Positions 49,030 through 61,483 of a stretch of 64,000 bases of DNA are shown here, one piece after another. The notes beneath the pieces are model-generated. The model searched no databases, had not been told where the DNA came from, and was given only the letters and a program-made list of their open reading frames with translations. Origin of the DNA: Glandiceps talaboti. Lineage: Eukaryota; Hemichordata; Enteropneusta; Spengelidae. The stretch spans positions 6,825,079-6,889,078 of the forward strand of contig NC_135568.1 of NCBI RefSeq assembly GCF_964340395.1, in the 5' to 3' direction. The position numbers were made by a program, and so were the translations under genes. How positions within the stretch are numbered: the stretch's first letter is position 1; each line of letters opens with the position of its first letter.

Positions 49030-49510
49030 ACGTTCTTTACGAGCCTCTGACTTGTGAGAATGACAAAATAGACCTATCTAACAACTTTTGCCCATAAGAG
49101 AGATAGTTATAAAAAGAAAGATCAACCTTTGGCATTGACATAGAAGACCTTTTGTATGAATTGTGCCTTCTTGTGACAGTCAAGAAAAAGAGCTTTGCCA
49201 TTACCATAAGGGACCTTTCATATACTGGGGTAATGGTGCCCTCTAGTGATATAGTGGAGAAGAGACCTTTCATTATTAATGACACCCTCTTGTGTTACGG
49301 ATGAGAAGTTGATATTTCATATATTATGATGCCCTCTAGTGTTACAGATGGGTATAGTGACTTTTGTAGTGATACTTGAAATAAAAGGGGCTTACTGGTG
49401 CTTAGTGGTGAGAAATATGTCTTTCAAATGAAATGATGTGTTCACGTTCATAGCCTCACTAGTAACATAGCTGCGAAAGGAGCCATTGTATGTAAAATGT
49501 CCTCCAGTGA
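49030..49510. repeat. Degenerate ~60-bp repeats (GGTGCCCTCTAGTG)
   Basis: Phrases such as GAGACCTTTCATAT...ATGGTGCCCTCTAGTGATATAG recur near 49145, 49210, 49265, 49325 and 49370. Confidence 0.65.
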
Positions 49511-49719
49511 TACTGCTTTGTCATACAGTGATGGAAGATCGCCATGTCTTGGTCGTATTGCGACTATATTTCATGGTTAAGCAATAATGATATCACAAAT
49601 CAGTACCATTTGTCATCTGATCTCCTGTGCCCACTTTGTCTATAAAAATAATATATTTCCATCTTTTCAACACAGAATATTTTGTCAGTGAAAAGTCGAG
49701 GAAATCTAGCTGAGGTGCG

Positions 49720-50400
49720 ATAACTATTGGCCATAGTCATGTGATCATGTGACAGCAGGTGTTGAATGGTGTGATGAATATTGTTCAATATGCAATGTCA
49801 TGTGATCATCACATGTTAATTACTTGCCCAGTACACAGCAAACCTAATGTTTAAATGATGTGATCCCTATTGACAAGCTCACTCATAGTCATGTGATCGT
49901 CACATGATGACTACTTACCAGGTATGTAGCTGATGTTTGGCCTGACATTGATAGAATTGTAGTAGCAGTGATGTGATCAACTCAGGATGATAAGTACTTG
50001 CCAAGTACACAGTAGGCCTGATATAGTGAGTGATAGATTTATAGCTGTGATGTGATCAGCTCAGTAGTCATGTGACCATCACATGATAAGTACTTGCCAA
50101 GTACACAGCAGGCCTGATATAGTGAGTGATAGATTTATAGCTGTGATGTGATCAACTCAGTAGTCATATGACCATCACATGATAAGTACTTTCCAAGTAC
50201 ATAGCAGGCCTGACATTGATAGATTTGTAGTATCTATGATGTAATCAACTCAGTAGTCATGTGATCATCACATGATAAGTACTTGCCAAGTATACAGCGG
50301 GCCTGACATTGATAGATTTGTAGCTGTGATGTGATCAACTCAGTAGTCATGTGATCATCACATGATAACTACAGCAGGCTTGACATTGATAGATTTGTTA
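49720..50400. repeat. ~100-bp tandem array (GTCATGTGATCATCACATGA), about 7 units
   Basis: Unit core AGTCATGTGATCATCACATG ATAAGTACTTGCCAAGTACA CAGCAGGCCTGACATTGATA GATTTGTAGCTGTGATGTGA TCAACTC. GTGATCATCACATGA contains the near-palindrome ATGTGATCATCACAT, so each unit can form a small hairpin. Confidence 0.9.
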
Positions 50401-51360
50401 TTCACTCTCACAGCCAGCATTTTATTCTACAGGGTATTTGAACCTGCCCTATACATATAGCTTTCACTTGACTATCACAGATTCAGTACATGTGATCTGT
50501 TAACCTATATCTTTTGTGAGTCATCCTGTGTGTAAAGTACAGTCTGTCTAATAGCTTCATTAAAACAGAATTCATAAAGTCGTACAAATAGCAGGTGGAG
50601 CCTGGAGATTAATGTTTCGTTTTTACTGAGTGTGTGCTTTTTTGTGCTGAGAGTATGCCATGCTTTTAACAAGGGGAAGAATGTAGTCAAAGTTCACATT
50701 TAGGGAGTTAGTGATAAGATTAACATGTCCTATACATTCAGTATTTTTAGTGTTTTTAGTATGCCCGGAAATAATGATGTGAAAATCTGGTAAAACTGCA
50801 GTTCTCTGTACATTTAATATTTTAGTTGAAGTTTAGAATCCTTTGTAGCATTTCATAGAGGGAGAAATCTCATAGATGAACGCATATAGTTTCTGTACTT
50901 TCAGTGGTTTGCTTGAGAAACAGTAGTATCGAGGGGGAGATAATGATAAAATTAAGTTGTCAAGTTTGTACGTTCAGTGTCTATATGAAAAAAACCCCCA
51001 GGTAACAGAGATAGTAGTAGAAATCTGTGAAATGAACAATTTCCCAACCATTTAGTATAGTTGCAATGTTAAAACCAATGGGAAAAGAGAGGGGAACTCT
51101 GATTAAACTTGGATTCATAATTATATGTTTAACAGTATTTTGCAAGATAAACCTGGACAAAAATAAGTATTTGATGTAAGGTAGAGGTTATGAACTTCAT
51201 TTTCATCTTCCTCCTGGTGCACATTAAAACCCGTCCTAATTGCATATAGTCTGTAAGATACAGGTATTCGTGATGCGCTATTAGCCAGCACCATTCATTA
51301 AGAAGCCTAATAGGGCTGAACAACCCCGACATAGTTAGTCTAAATGGCTTATTACCTTAA
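50401..51360 (+). other. Intron, nothing seen
   Basis: AT-rich unique DNA. Confidence 0.5.
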
Positions 51361-51455
51361 GTGAAAACCTCATGAATATTCATTGTTCAACCATTGCATG
51401 AACATGTCTGCTGACTCCCATGATGCAATGTGGCCCACAGCAAGATCCCCAAATG
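51361..51455 (-). repeat. 95-bp dispersed element, copy 2
   Basis: Inverse orientation relative to the copy at 21582-21676; 92 of 95 bases identical, with the three differences all inside positions equivalent to 21628-21645. Confidence 0.85.
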
Positions 51456-52401
51456 AAGCACAATTTCAAATTAGTGTTTCTCTGAAATGACACATAATGT
51501 AGGTGATGTAAGATAATGAAAAGACTCTCCAGAACCTAAAGTTTATGAAAACACTTTTATTTCCTGATGTGGAGTTTGTGAATGATTGTATAATTCATGA
51601 ATTGAGCGAGCACTCAATTCAGTAACTGAATAGTACTGTACACAGCTGCTGTCTGGGAATTGAATACAGATTTGGAGGATTGGAAGTACGTCATGTATAT
51701 CTATTTGATAATATAATACAGGTGAATTGAAGGACAGACCTGGATTACAGCAATCCAGAAAGTACAAGATTATATACAGGTAGACTCACTGACGCCTTAT
51801 GATATAACGGTAGTACGGAAAAGTGTGTATGAATTGCTGAATGGATGGACAGGTCTAAATTATGCATAATACAGCCACAATCTAGTAATAGTGCAAGAGT
51901 ACATTTAGACTCACTGATGCCATATATAAGAGTACAAAAAAGTGTATGAACACAAAATTGTTGAATGGATGGATAGGTTTGGCTATATATATTTATATAT
52001 AATACAGTTGCAATCAAGTAATAGTGCAAATGTACAGACTCAGTTATGTTACAAAAAGAGTGTATGAACACAAAATTATTGAATGGATTGACAGGTTTGG
52101 CTGTATATATGATACAATTGCAATCAAGTTAGTGCAAGTATACATGTAGACTCACTGATGCAGTACAAAAAAAGTGTATTGAACGTAACATTTTTTGAAT
52201 GGATGCATCTAGGTTTTAGACTGTAATATATGCCGTATTGTTCAGCCTTTAAGTCTTTGTAACAACATTCTGGTGGATAGTGTGGCACGAATGTCGTATC
52301 TAATGACTTGATAGTTTGGATTCAGTCACAATTACTGGTAATTGAGTGCCAGTGTACACATACATATAGACTCATTGCTGCCACATAGACTCATTGATGC
52401 C

Positions 52402-52548
<147 letters not shown>

Positions 52549-52918
52549 AAACAAAATATATCAACAGAATTTTTATTGACACTCATTGATGCCATATATA
52601 TATATATAGTACAAACAAAATATATCAATTAACAACAGAATTATTGTGTCGATGGACAGGTTTGACAGTCACAATATCAAGTTAGTGCAAGTGTACATGC
52701 ATAGACTCATTGATGCTGTTTATATAGTACAAACAAAATATATGAACATAAAATTTTTGAGTCGATGGACAAGTTTGATAGTTGCACTCAAGTTACTGCA
52801 AGGAAACATGTAAACTCACTGACACCTTATATACAGTACAAAAAAGTGTGTATGAGCATGACATTTTTGAATTGATGGACAGGTTTGACAGTCACAATAA
52901 AGTTTAATAGTGTACATG

Positions 52919-53145
52919 TAGACTTAGACAGTCGTTCGCGCCTTTTTTCCCTACGTTTTATCTAAACTTAAGACGTTGCGGCACTCTGATCCGGTGCAAT
53001 ACTACTATAATCGCATACTGATATCGAGGTCGGCCCTCGATATCAGTATGCGATTATAGTAGTGTTGCGCCGGATCGGAGCGCGGCGATGATGTAAGTTT
53101 AGATAAAACGTAGGAAAAAAGGCGCGAGCGACTGTCGACAGTCTA
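52919..53145. mobile_element. 227-bp CpG-rich palindromic element
   Basis: Two 111-bp arms (52919-53029 and 53035-53145) are near-perfect inverted repeats around a 5-bp loop (TCGGC). The inner part ACTACTATAATCGCATACTG ATATCGAGG is exact; mismatches increase outward. Ends read TAGAC..AGTCGYTCGCGCC. It is far richer in GC and CpG than its surroundings. The flanks rebuild one unit of the ~120-bp array (GTACATGTAGACT | AGACTCACTGATGCC), giving a candidate 5-bp target duplication AGACT at 52920-52924 and 53150-53154. No ORF. Best reading: a young non-autonomous palindromic DNA transposon. Confidence 0.8.
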
Positions 53146-53290
53146 ATGAAGACTCACTGATGCCATATACATGTAGTACAAGGCATGTGTATGAACAGAA
53201 AATTGTTGAATAGATGAACAGGTTTGGATTCAGTTTCAATCAAGTTAGTGCAAGTGTACACAGGTAGACTCAATGACGCTGAATAATCAA

Positions 53291-53685
53291 AGAATGTGTA
53301 TGAACACAAAGTTGTCCACTCTGGGGAGTTCCCATCTTAGTTTTTAATAAAGTGACCCCCCACGTAAAAAGGACAAAATGTGATTGAGTAACCCCAAAGA
53401 AGCTGATTAGTGAGAGAACAAAATATATCAATCGTAGTTTCCTCGAGGTATTACCTGTTTCCACTCAAAGTATATGCTTTATACCCTTAGGGTACTGTAG
53501 AATTGTGAGGTGACCTGAGAAAGATGAGATAGACTCCCCTAAGGAATGTATCGATATGCCCTTTAGGCTTGCCTGTATCGTACTATTCATCACAGAGTCT
53601 TGTTTGCTGAGTCAGCATATAGACAAAAGTTAATGATAAAACAAGTGACTGTGCAAGATATTGTAATTTTGATGATATACTATGG
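53291..53685 (+). other. Intron, nothing seen
   Basis: Unique sequence between the array and the next SINE. Confidence 0.5.
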
Positions 53686-54058
53686 AGTCATAGTTGGCGA
53701 AGGTTAGCCTAAGAATGGTGGGCTTGGAATTTCCAGTTTGCAGGTTTGAGCCTCATCACTGCTGTTAATTTCTGAATAGCTAAACTCCCTTGGGCAAGAT
53801 ATGAACCATGCTTGTGCCCAGTCAATGCAGCTGTATAATTAGGGACCTGGTAGGATAGAGGTTGCAATGTGAATACTTTAATCCTATGTGCCTGTATAGA
53901 GGCAGAAATGATTGTATACTCCCCAGGCAGTTGAGGAAGTATAAAGGGCCGCTGTGCCACTATAGATCCGTGCCAGGGGTAATACTTGGTAGCTCGTGAG
54001 CTTTCTGGAGAACAGGTGCATTATAAGAATTTAGTATTATGATTATTGTTATTATTTT
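53686..54058 (+). mobile_element. SINE family B, copy 4
   Basis: Head ..TGGTGGGCTTGGAATTTCC, B box GGTTTGAGCC at about 53743-53752, body GGGACCTGGTAGGATAGAGG, GTATACTCCCCAGGCAGTTG AGGAAG, TATAAAGGGCCGCTGTG, GATCCGTGCCAGGGGTAATA, and an (ATT)-type tail to 54058. The antisense ORF (QRPFILPQLPGEY...) also appears over copy 3, which shows it is SINE-derived. Confidence 0.85.
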
Positions 54059-54834
54059 AAGAAGAAAAAGAAAGGCAAGGGATGCAAGGAACTGACTTAG
54101 AAGAAAAAGTCTTTAAAGATAAGAGAGAAAACTTTTCAAGATAAAATTCATGTTTCTACCATAAACAGGTAAATCAAAAATGAAACTTTAACTCTCACAG
54201 TCATCATTATCATCAATATTGCACATTACACAGCACAAAGTAGTTGAAACTTGAAACTGGTGTACATTTCAAAGACATGATCGAGGCAGGAGAAAAAGCC
54301 CTTCCAGCCTCATGAATGTCAAAGGTCTTTTAATACCTAAGTGAATAATGAGTTTGATGCTAAACTAGATTTTGCATTGTTCGAACATATTTGATCCATC
54401 GTCGTGGTGATAGATTTGTGAGCCTTGACCCACAAGGTATGTTATTAATAAGCTTAGGCTTAGGGAGCCCTAGGGCCATATAAGTCTACATTAATTTTGA
54501 TTATATCGGAGAAATTGAAGGCAGTATGAAAAATATGTAGATATCGCCGGGTTAATGGGTCAGTGTATCGTTTTGTGTGTCCTCCAATGTCTCGTACAAA
54601 GTTAAGTTATGTATTATAAAGTTTGACAATACGATTAGATAGGCGTCCTTTGAGATTTCGTTTCATCTTGTGTTTTTACAGTATTTCATTTTAATCAAGT
54701 TGTGTTATTTTATCCCTACAAATCATGTCCTATAGTATTGCTATAGAGAAATTGTGAGAGCTACTTGCGCTATAAGTTTCGAAATCACACTCCTGCACAC
54801 TTTGCCTGAATAAAGGTCACCTGGAACAAATGAC
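54059..54834 (+). other. Intron, nothing seen
   Basis: Unique AT-rich DNA. Confidence 0.5.
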
Positions 54835-54910
54835 AGTAGTGTGGCTTGAATTGACAACCTGCAGATTCTGATCTGGCCACTCTTACTATTTGACCATTAT
54901 GATCTGACTA
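54835..54910 (-). mobile_element. SINE family B, inverted head fragment
   Basis: On the minus strand this reads GTAAGAGTGGCCAGATCAGA ATCTGCAGGTTGTCAATTCA AGCC, matching the tRNA-like head of family B (GTTAGAGTGGCCGGCTTGGA ATCTGTAAGTTGCAGGTTTG AGCC). No body follows. Confidence 0.6.
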
Positions 54911-54938
54911 TCATAGGTGTGATCACTGTCATTCATTC

Positions 54939-55337
<399 letters not shown>

Positions 55338-55344
55338 AGACTAA

Positions 55345-57081
55345 TTTAAAAATATTACGTACACAAGGAAGGTCTTGTTTTTTTATAGCTGACAGAAAAT
55401 ACGAAGAGAAAATATATACTTGATAGCTTTAACACTGCCATATACTATGAATCAGAGGGAAAAATAATTTTGAGATGTAATGCCTTCAGAGAATAACATC
55501 TCATCCCTCAGAGAGAGAAGTACATATTTATTGAGAGATTCAGAAGATGTCGTTGACAAGAATTTCTAATCTAATTTGTAACATTCTCATAGATCTCATA
55601 CATTTATGACTTTGGGGGAAAGAGTCAACTAAAGGTTTAAGGAATAATTCTGTGCTTGAGAGTTTTAAATTAGATTGAACAGCATGTACAGCAGTTGCTG
55701 TCATCAAACCAAGAAGTCCATGATGATGTAGGCACATCAGAATCAAAGTTTAATGCCATAGCAACTATGATCATGTCTCTTAGCAACTGCAAATAGTAAA
55801 GTGATGAATAACAAATAGTCCACAGTTTCATTTGATGCATTACAAACATTTGTCCCTAGCAACCGTAGCCATGGCAACTCCAAACTTAATTTATTTCATC
55901 TCTTCCCTATTAGTGAATGAAATGTTTTCCATACAATCATTCATATATTTTTTGTCAGATGTGTTTTCTGTAAAATTAGCGAACTGTGTCAGTGTCTTTA
56001 TTTTCATGCTTTTTGCATTCAAGTGCACTTGATAAAACCTGCCATGCAAATGAAAATTCTTTAATGGGATGCGTATGTATCCATGGAAACGCGTGAGGCA
56101 TGCATTGACATCACGTAAAAAAAGGGGAACAGACAAGTGTATAAATTACCCGGTAGTCTACTCATCAAACTGACAATTTTTGTAAGTGATCACTTTTACC
56201 ATGTATGTGTCGGAACGTGACAGGTGCTGTCGTCGTTTAAGTACACAGCGTCAGATATTTTGACACATTGAAATAGAGTAAGTCAATTAGGAAAGTAAAT
56301 GTATGTATCAAGGCAGGTAACAGACAAAGAACGTTTGATACTTACACCCCATTATCATCAAAATATACAAAAAAACGAGTGATAATTAAATGAGCTCTAG
56401 GTCATCAGAATTTAATAGATTCATTTGAAAACCCTTTAATGGCATCCACTGTGTGTCGTTTGTGCGTTAATTTAGCACTGATGTTCACAGAATTGTTCGA
56501 CTGAAGGAACGGTTATGTTGCACACTGTTAATGCATTATGAAATAAGAATTTCAAAGGAAATTATAAAGGATTGCAATGAAGCAATAAAAGTATATTGCA
56601 GGACTCTATTCATGGTGTACTCTTATTTTTTCTTCAAATAAAACTCCAAGTGCTAAAACATCTTTTGTGTTTGGGGCACTGTATTATCAAAATGTCCTAC
56701 AAATCATGTTGTCCAGTCGACAACATGATATGGAATTGAATAACACAATCGGTTCCAATGTAATCGTAAAATGAATGAAATAAAAAATGCAAGCTGTATT
56801 GAAAAAAAACACCTTTTCAGTGAGTTTGAGGCACTTTAATAAGAAAACGTAGTTGTATCCATGCTGTCCAGTTCCGCAATATGATACAGAATTAAATGAC
56901 ACAATTGATTCCAATCCAATCCCCACAATAAATTGAATAAGTATCCATGCACCCAGCTGACTGATTAAGGTATAATACCTATATTGATTGAAATAGGACC
57001 AGTGACTACAAGTAGTGTTGAACTTCTAAAGGTAATATTAATGTTTAAGTAATACTTTTTGATTCATCATCATATATATAC
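55345..57081. other. Intron; weak minus-strand terminal-exon candidate at 55540-55692
   Basis: On the minus strand, an acceptor-like GATGACAG is followed by an open frame (ATAVHAVQSNLKLSSTELFL ...) to TGA at 55540-55542, with AATAAA (minus) at 55527-55532. A second frame after TTTACTATTTGCAG (about 55787) ends in CCTCCSI. Either may be chance. A duplication around 56690-56925 (CAACATGATATGGAATTGAA TAACACAATCGGTTCCAATG) is present twice ~180 bp apart. Otherwise empty. Confidence 0.3.
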
Positions 57082-57190
57082 ACACACACACACATACACA
57101 CACACTCATCTCCAATGACACACACATGCATACATACATATACAAATACACATATACAAACACAAACACCAACACACACACATGCACTCT
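57082..57190. repeat. CA-rich low-complexity tract
   Basis: Interrupted (CA)n and (CATA)n repeats. Confidence 0.9.
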
Positions 57191-57947
57191 CTACTCTCCA
57201 CCCCACCCACCCCACATGCAATTTTAATAAATATTACGTTTGTAAAAAACGATACCTACTTTTACAAGCGCAGTTCAACTATACGGATATTAAACTGCGA
57301 TAAGATTAATGTGAGCTTACTAAGTTAATGAAATATTACAAATGTCAAAGGTTTTGTCATTTATTATCGCTCCACTAAGCTGAACCATAGGTTTACCTGG
57401 AGGGCACACAGATGATGATACCTGTGAACTGTAAAGTTGATACGGTGAAGAAAATGACAGATTTTATTACCATTATTGATGGGAAATAGTTGTGTATTGG
57501 GGTTTCTTTGTTAGTTGCTTGGATATTAAAGCTACAGGCATGTGATATACAACTGTGGATTTCCTGCGATTTAATTAGATTTGGAATCGTAACAATTACA
57601 GTGCACATGTGCAATGTTTTTTAATGTGAATATTTTGTTGTTTTCTTAAAAGATACTAATATATTGTATATCATTTGTTGCCACAGGCAGTTTTAGCTCT
57701 AACCCTACTACAGTCATTACCTTTTACATGAACTGAATTGAAAAGGGTTAAAGTAAATCTTATTATTGGATTTTGTGGTTAATGGAATGAATCAATGAGT
57801 AAAACTTAAATTGTTGTAAGATATTACGAAATTTACTTGCGGATAATCATAGAGTTGTTTATATTATGTGACATGAGTTACATTGAATATTTCTTATAAT
57901 GGTTTCTCAATTCTGATGTACTCAAGATGAAGAACTGTTACACTTAC
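57191..57947 (+). other. Intron, nothing seen
   Basis: Unique AT-rich DNA. Confidence 0.5.
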
Positions 57948-58340
57948 ACTTACAGTGCAGTACAGTGCAGTACAGCACTGTACAGCACATTACAGTGCAG
58001 TGCAGTACAGTTACTACACTACACTGTACTGTACTACACTGCTCTACACTACATGTACACTATGCTACACTATACCACATTGTACTTCACTATACTACAC
58101 TATGGACATGTACATTAAATGTACATACAGTATAGCACACCACAGTACAGAATATAGTGTAATTTGCAGTGCAGTAAAGTGTAATACAGGACAGCTGTAC
58201 ACTACAGCTAATATAGTACAGTACAGTACAGTACAGTACAGTACAGTACAGTACAGATAGCACTGTACAGTACAGTATGCCACGCCACACTACATCACAC
58301 CACACCGTACCACACCACACCACACCACACCACACCACAG
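57948..58340. repeat. TACAG / ACACT / CCACA pentamer-type low-complexity region
   Basis: Runs of TACAGTACAG (notably 58210-58255), ACACTATACTAC and CCACACCACA (58275-58338) merge into one another. Cys/Tyr/Val-rich ORFs on both strands are artefacts. Confidence 0.92.
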
Positions 58341-58799
58341 TTTATATGTAGTCAAATTGATTCACATAGTGAATATTTTAGTCTGGAACCCATTTCTGTG
58401 TGATTTAATCAAAACATATCAAACTTTAATACTTATATTACATATCTTGTCATATTTGTATTCAATTGTATTCGTTAATAATGATAACAAGAGAATGCTA
58501 TGTGCAATACAAACCATATAATAGATTAAGTTTCACAGAGATCTATGCTTTGATATCAATGATATTAAGTTTATTATTATGCAGCCCAGCTGGATAAAAT
58601 CTAATAATTAACAATGATAACATCAAGATGATTTTATCATAACTCAGAGGTCATGACCAGCTGTGGCTTATGACATGACTTACTAAGATATAGGACAGGC
58701 CTATATACATTGACCCAGATGTATTATACAGACATGTACTGGTCCAATTGATTCAATATTTATACAATGCACAGGCCAAATTTAACAAAATATATGAAA
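58341..58799 (+). other. Intron, nothing seen
   Basis: Unique AT-rich DNA. Confidence 0.5.
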
Positions 58800-59080
58800 T
58801 ACTCTGGTCGTTCTACATCACAACAACATGTGTCTCTGTCACGACAATGTGTATGAGTCAAAATTTTCAAAATGTCATTAGTTTCCCAGATTTTTCTTTG
58901 ATGATACTGGCGCTGGTATGATTATGTTATTCTCCAATATTTTTCTTCATTCTGCAGGAAAATACTCAAGACCTTGCGATCTTGTCTAACGATGCGCAGT
59001 GGCAAAGCCACTGCTCCCTATGTCACTTGTATTTTCCTTGGCTGAACTAAGAAAAATATTGGGAATATAAGTAACAAACA
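58800..59080 (+). repeat. Dispersed repeat family F, third copy
   Basis: Same orientation as 14430-14745: CATCACAACAACATGTGTCT, GTATGAGTCAAAATTTTCAA AATG, CCAGATTTTTCTTTGATGAT ACTG, TATTCTCCAATATTTTTCTT CATTCTGCAGGAAAATAC. The right arm GTATTTTCCTTGGCTGAACT AAGAAAAATATTGGGA closes a 34-bp inverted pair (58932-58964 with 59029-59063). The loop contains AGTGGCAAAGCCACT, a small perfect hairpin. Confidence 0.7.
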
Positions 59081-59904
59081 ACATGGTTTGATATATACAG
59101 GAACATACTCAGAGTATGACTGAACTAAAAGCTTGAAATATTATATTCCAGCAGAATGTAGCGTTTTTGAAAAATTTATTAGAAACAGCTTTTAATTATT
59201 ATGCTTGATCATATGTCTATTAAAATGTCATTAATGTCTGAGTGCAAACAGTATGAATAATTGATATTGACAATTTAATAATCATATGTGAACAAATTAT
59301 GAACTAAATATCAAATGCTGGTAGAGCTTGATCATGCAGTATATTATACATGCTTGAGTATGTATGAAAATATTAACTTGAAAATACATAGAACGAAAAT
59401 TATGAAAAAATGATGTGTTACATGGAAGTGTTTCTGCTAAGGTTTGGGAACCCTGTGAAAAGGGGGAAGGAATAAAAGTGACATACTTTCCCATACACTT
59501 AATTGACCATAACTCTCTTTTGGAAACCTGGTAAAATTACTGGGGAACCCCAGTAGATTTTAGCTTACCACCCTTAACCAAAAACATTGCCAAGGCTTCC
59601 ATCAATGTATGATGCCAATTAATTAAGTCTCTCAAATATAAAATGTGGACTTAAAATTTCAAAACATAGAAATAGATTATGGGATGCAAAATGGTTCATA
59701 TTATACTACCAGTATGTGTTGTTCCCTATTAATATATATATAATGTAGAGTAACACATAGACCTTGTATACTATAATACAATTATACATGTAGGTATCAT
59801 TGACCCTGGTGACAGCTTGTTGGCAAAACAAGAAGTTGAACCTTTTCTGTCATAAAATGTTTATCTGCAGGCAGTTACATTTGTTGTCAATGCTACATGT
59901 ATAA
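59081..59904 (+). other. Intron; inverted relative of the 12.6-kb monomer
   Basis: At about 59525-59590 the minus strand reads TTTTTGGTTAAGGGTGGTAA GC..AAATCTAC..GGGGTTCCCC AGTAATTTTACCAGG, matching the 78-bp unit at 12581-12790. Otherwise nothing. Confidence 0.5.
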
Positions 59905-61020
59905 ACATGCACAGAGCTAGTATTATGATTTGTATTTGATGGTTAAGTTAGTGATGAGAAAAGTGTGTGCAGAGCTAGCATTATGATTTGTATTCAATGG
60001 TGACGTTAATGATGAGCAACATGTTTGCACAGAGCTAGCATTCTGTTTTGTATTCAGTGGTTAAGTTAGTGATAAATAATGTGTGCACAGGACTAGCATT
60101 GTGATTTGTATTCAGTGGTTAAGTTAGTGATGAGTAAATGTGTGTACAGAGCTAGTATTATGATCTATATTAGATAGTTAAAGCTACGGGTAGTGGTGAA
60201 TAACATGCTGATTTCCATATTAGATGGTTATTTAAAGTCAGTGGTGAATACAAAAGTGTACAGGGTGGGTGTTCCTATTCATATTAGATGGTTAAGTCAG
60301 TGATGAATACAAACCTGTACAGGGTGGGTGATATTATTCATATTAGATAGTTAAAGCTAGTGGTGAGTATTGTATAGGGCTGGTGTTGTTGTCTGTTTTA
60401 GATGGTTAAACTGACACAAACTGAGTGTATAAATTTTTACTCAAGATAAAATACTTTTTTTTTTTTAAATTGATTAAACTATTCTAGTATAATGTTAATG
60501 TCAATGCATACCTTCTATGACATTACAATTTGTGTTCAGGCATTGTTAGAACTGTTGATTGCATAGTAGGGAGTTCCTGTACATTTGTTGATAATGTATC
60601 TAATAGTAAATTACATCATTGGCTAATTGGAAGCTATATCCTAATACAAGGTTTGACTTCAGTTAATTTAAAGTGATGGCTATAAGTATACATCAGTAAG
60701 TTAAGTAGAATACTCTGAGTATATTTTGATATTCAGGAAAACTTACATCCTGAAAACATATAAAATCAGCTTGTGCTTCTGAGTCAGTGATGAATGCAAA
60801 CATGTACAAGGCTGGTGTTATTGTTGTTCATATTAGATGGTTTAGGTAGTGATGAGTAACATACAATGGCTAGCATTATGATGGATAAGTCAGTGATGAA
60901 CGTAAATGTGTACAAGGCTGGTGTTATTATTATTCATATTAGATGGTTGAGATGGTGATGAATAACATGTATGAGGGCTAGCATTATGATTGATAAGTCA
61001 GTGATGAATACCAACTTGTA
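59905..61020. repeat. ~60-bp tandem array in two blocks
   Basis: 59905-60410: GTGTGCACAGAGCTAGCATT ATGATTTGTATTCAGTGGTT AAGTTAGTGATGAGTAA and diverged versions ending TATTAGATGGTTAAGTCAGTG ATGAATA. The pattern resumes at 60780-61020 after a 370-bp non-repeat insertion. Confidence 0.85.
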
Positions 61021-61347
61021 ACCTCATTTGACAAGGGGTGTAGCTAAGACCCAATACATCATAATGTAGCTGGCATTAATCACCTCAATGCACTACATTT
61101 GTCAACAATGTACTGGCTACTATTAAAATTGAATTGAATATCTCCTTTGATACTTCTTTGGTAGGCAGACATAACACCATCTAAAAATAACACTTTAATT
61201 GAACTAACTTTGCAGATAATACCCACTGCTTTATTTTATTGGGCATATAGTGTATAAGGCCAGAAAATAAAAAAGAATTGTTTCTGGTCAGCGTGGTCAT
61301 GATGCTTAAATACTCCTGTGATGGTCTTTTTGTGTGTGTTTGTCCAG
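61021..61347 (+). other. Intron, ends in a strong acceptor
   Basis: AT-rich DNA ending in tttttgtgtgtgtttgtccag. Confidence 0.5.
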
Positions 61348-61470
61348 CCCATGCAGTCTGCAGATTCCTGGGGAAACACAAAAATCACCCTCCCTACTTC
61401 AGTGAAGACAACCGCAGAGCCAATCATGAACAAGCAAATGACAGCTGCCCCACATACACACTTGCTATAA
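61348..61470 (+). CDS. Candidate terminal exon with a poly(A) signal
   Basis: After a strong acceptor (tttttgtgtgtgtttgtccag), a markedly more GC-rich stretch is open in two plus frames. Phase 0: PMQSADSWGNTKITLPTSVK ... PHTHLL, stop TAA 61468-61470. Phase 1 entry: HAVCRFLGKHKNHPPYFSED ... TLAIKY, stop TAA 61476-61478. AATAAA lies at 61478-61483. The sudden composition change, acceptor and hexamer suggest a real exon, perhaps the 3' end of the 5797 gene or of a nested transcript. The frame cannot be decided because no adjoining exon is confirmed. A 112-codon minus-strand frame also crosses it. Confidence 0.33.
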   Translation, partial: PMQSADSWGNTKITLPTSVKTTAEPIMNKQMTAAPHTHLL

Positions 61471-61483
61471 AGTACTAAATAAA

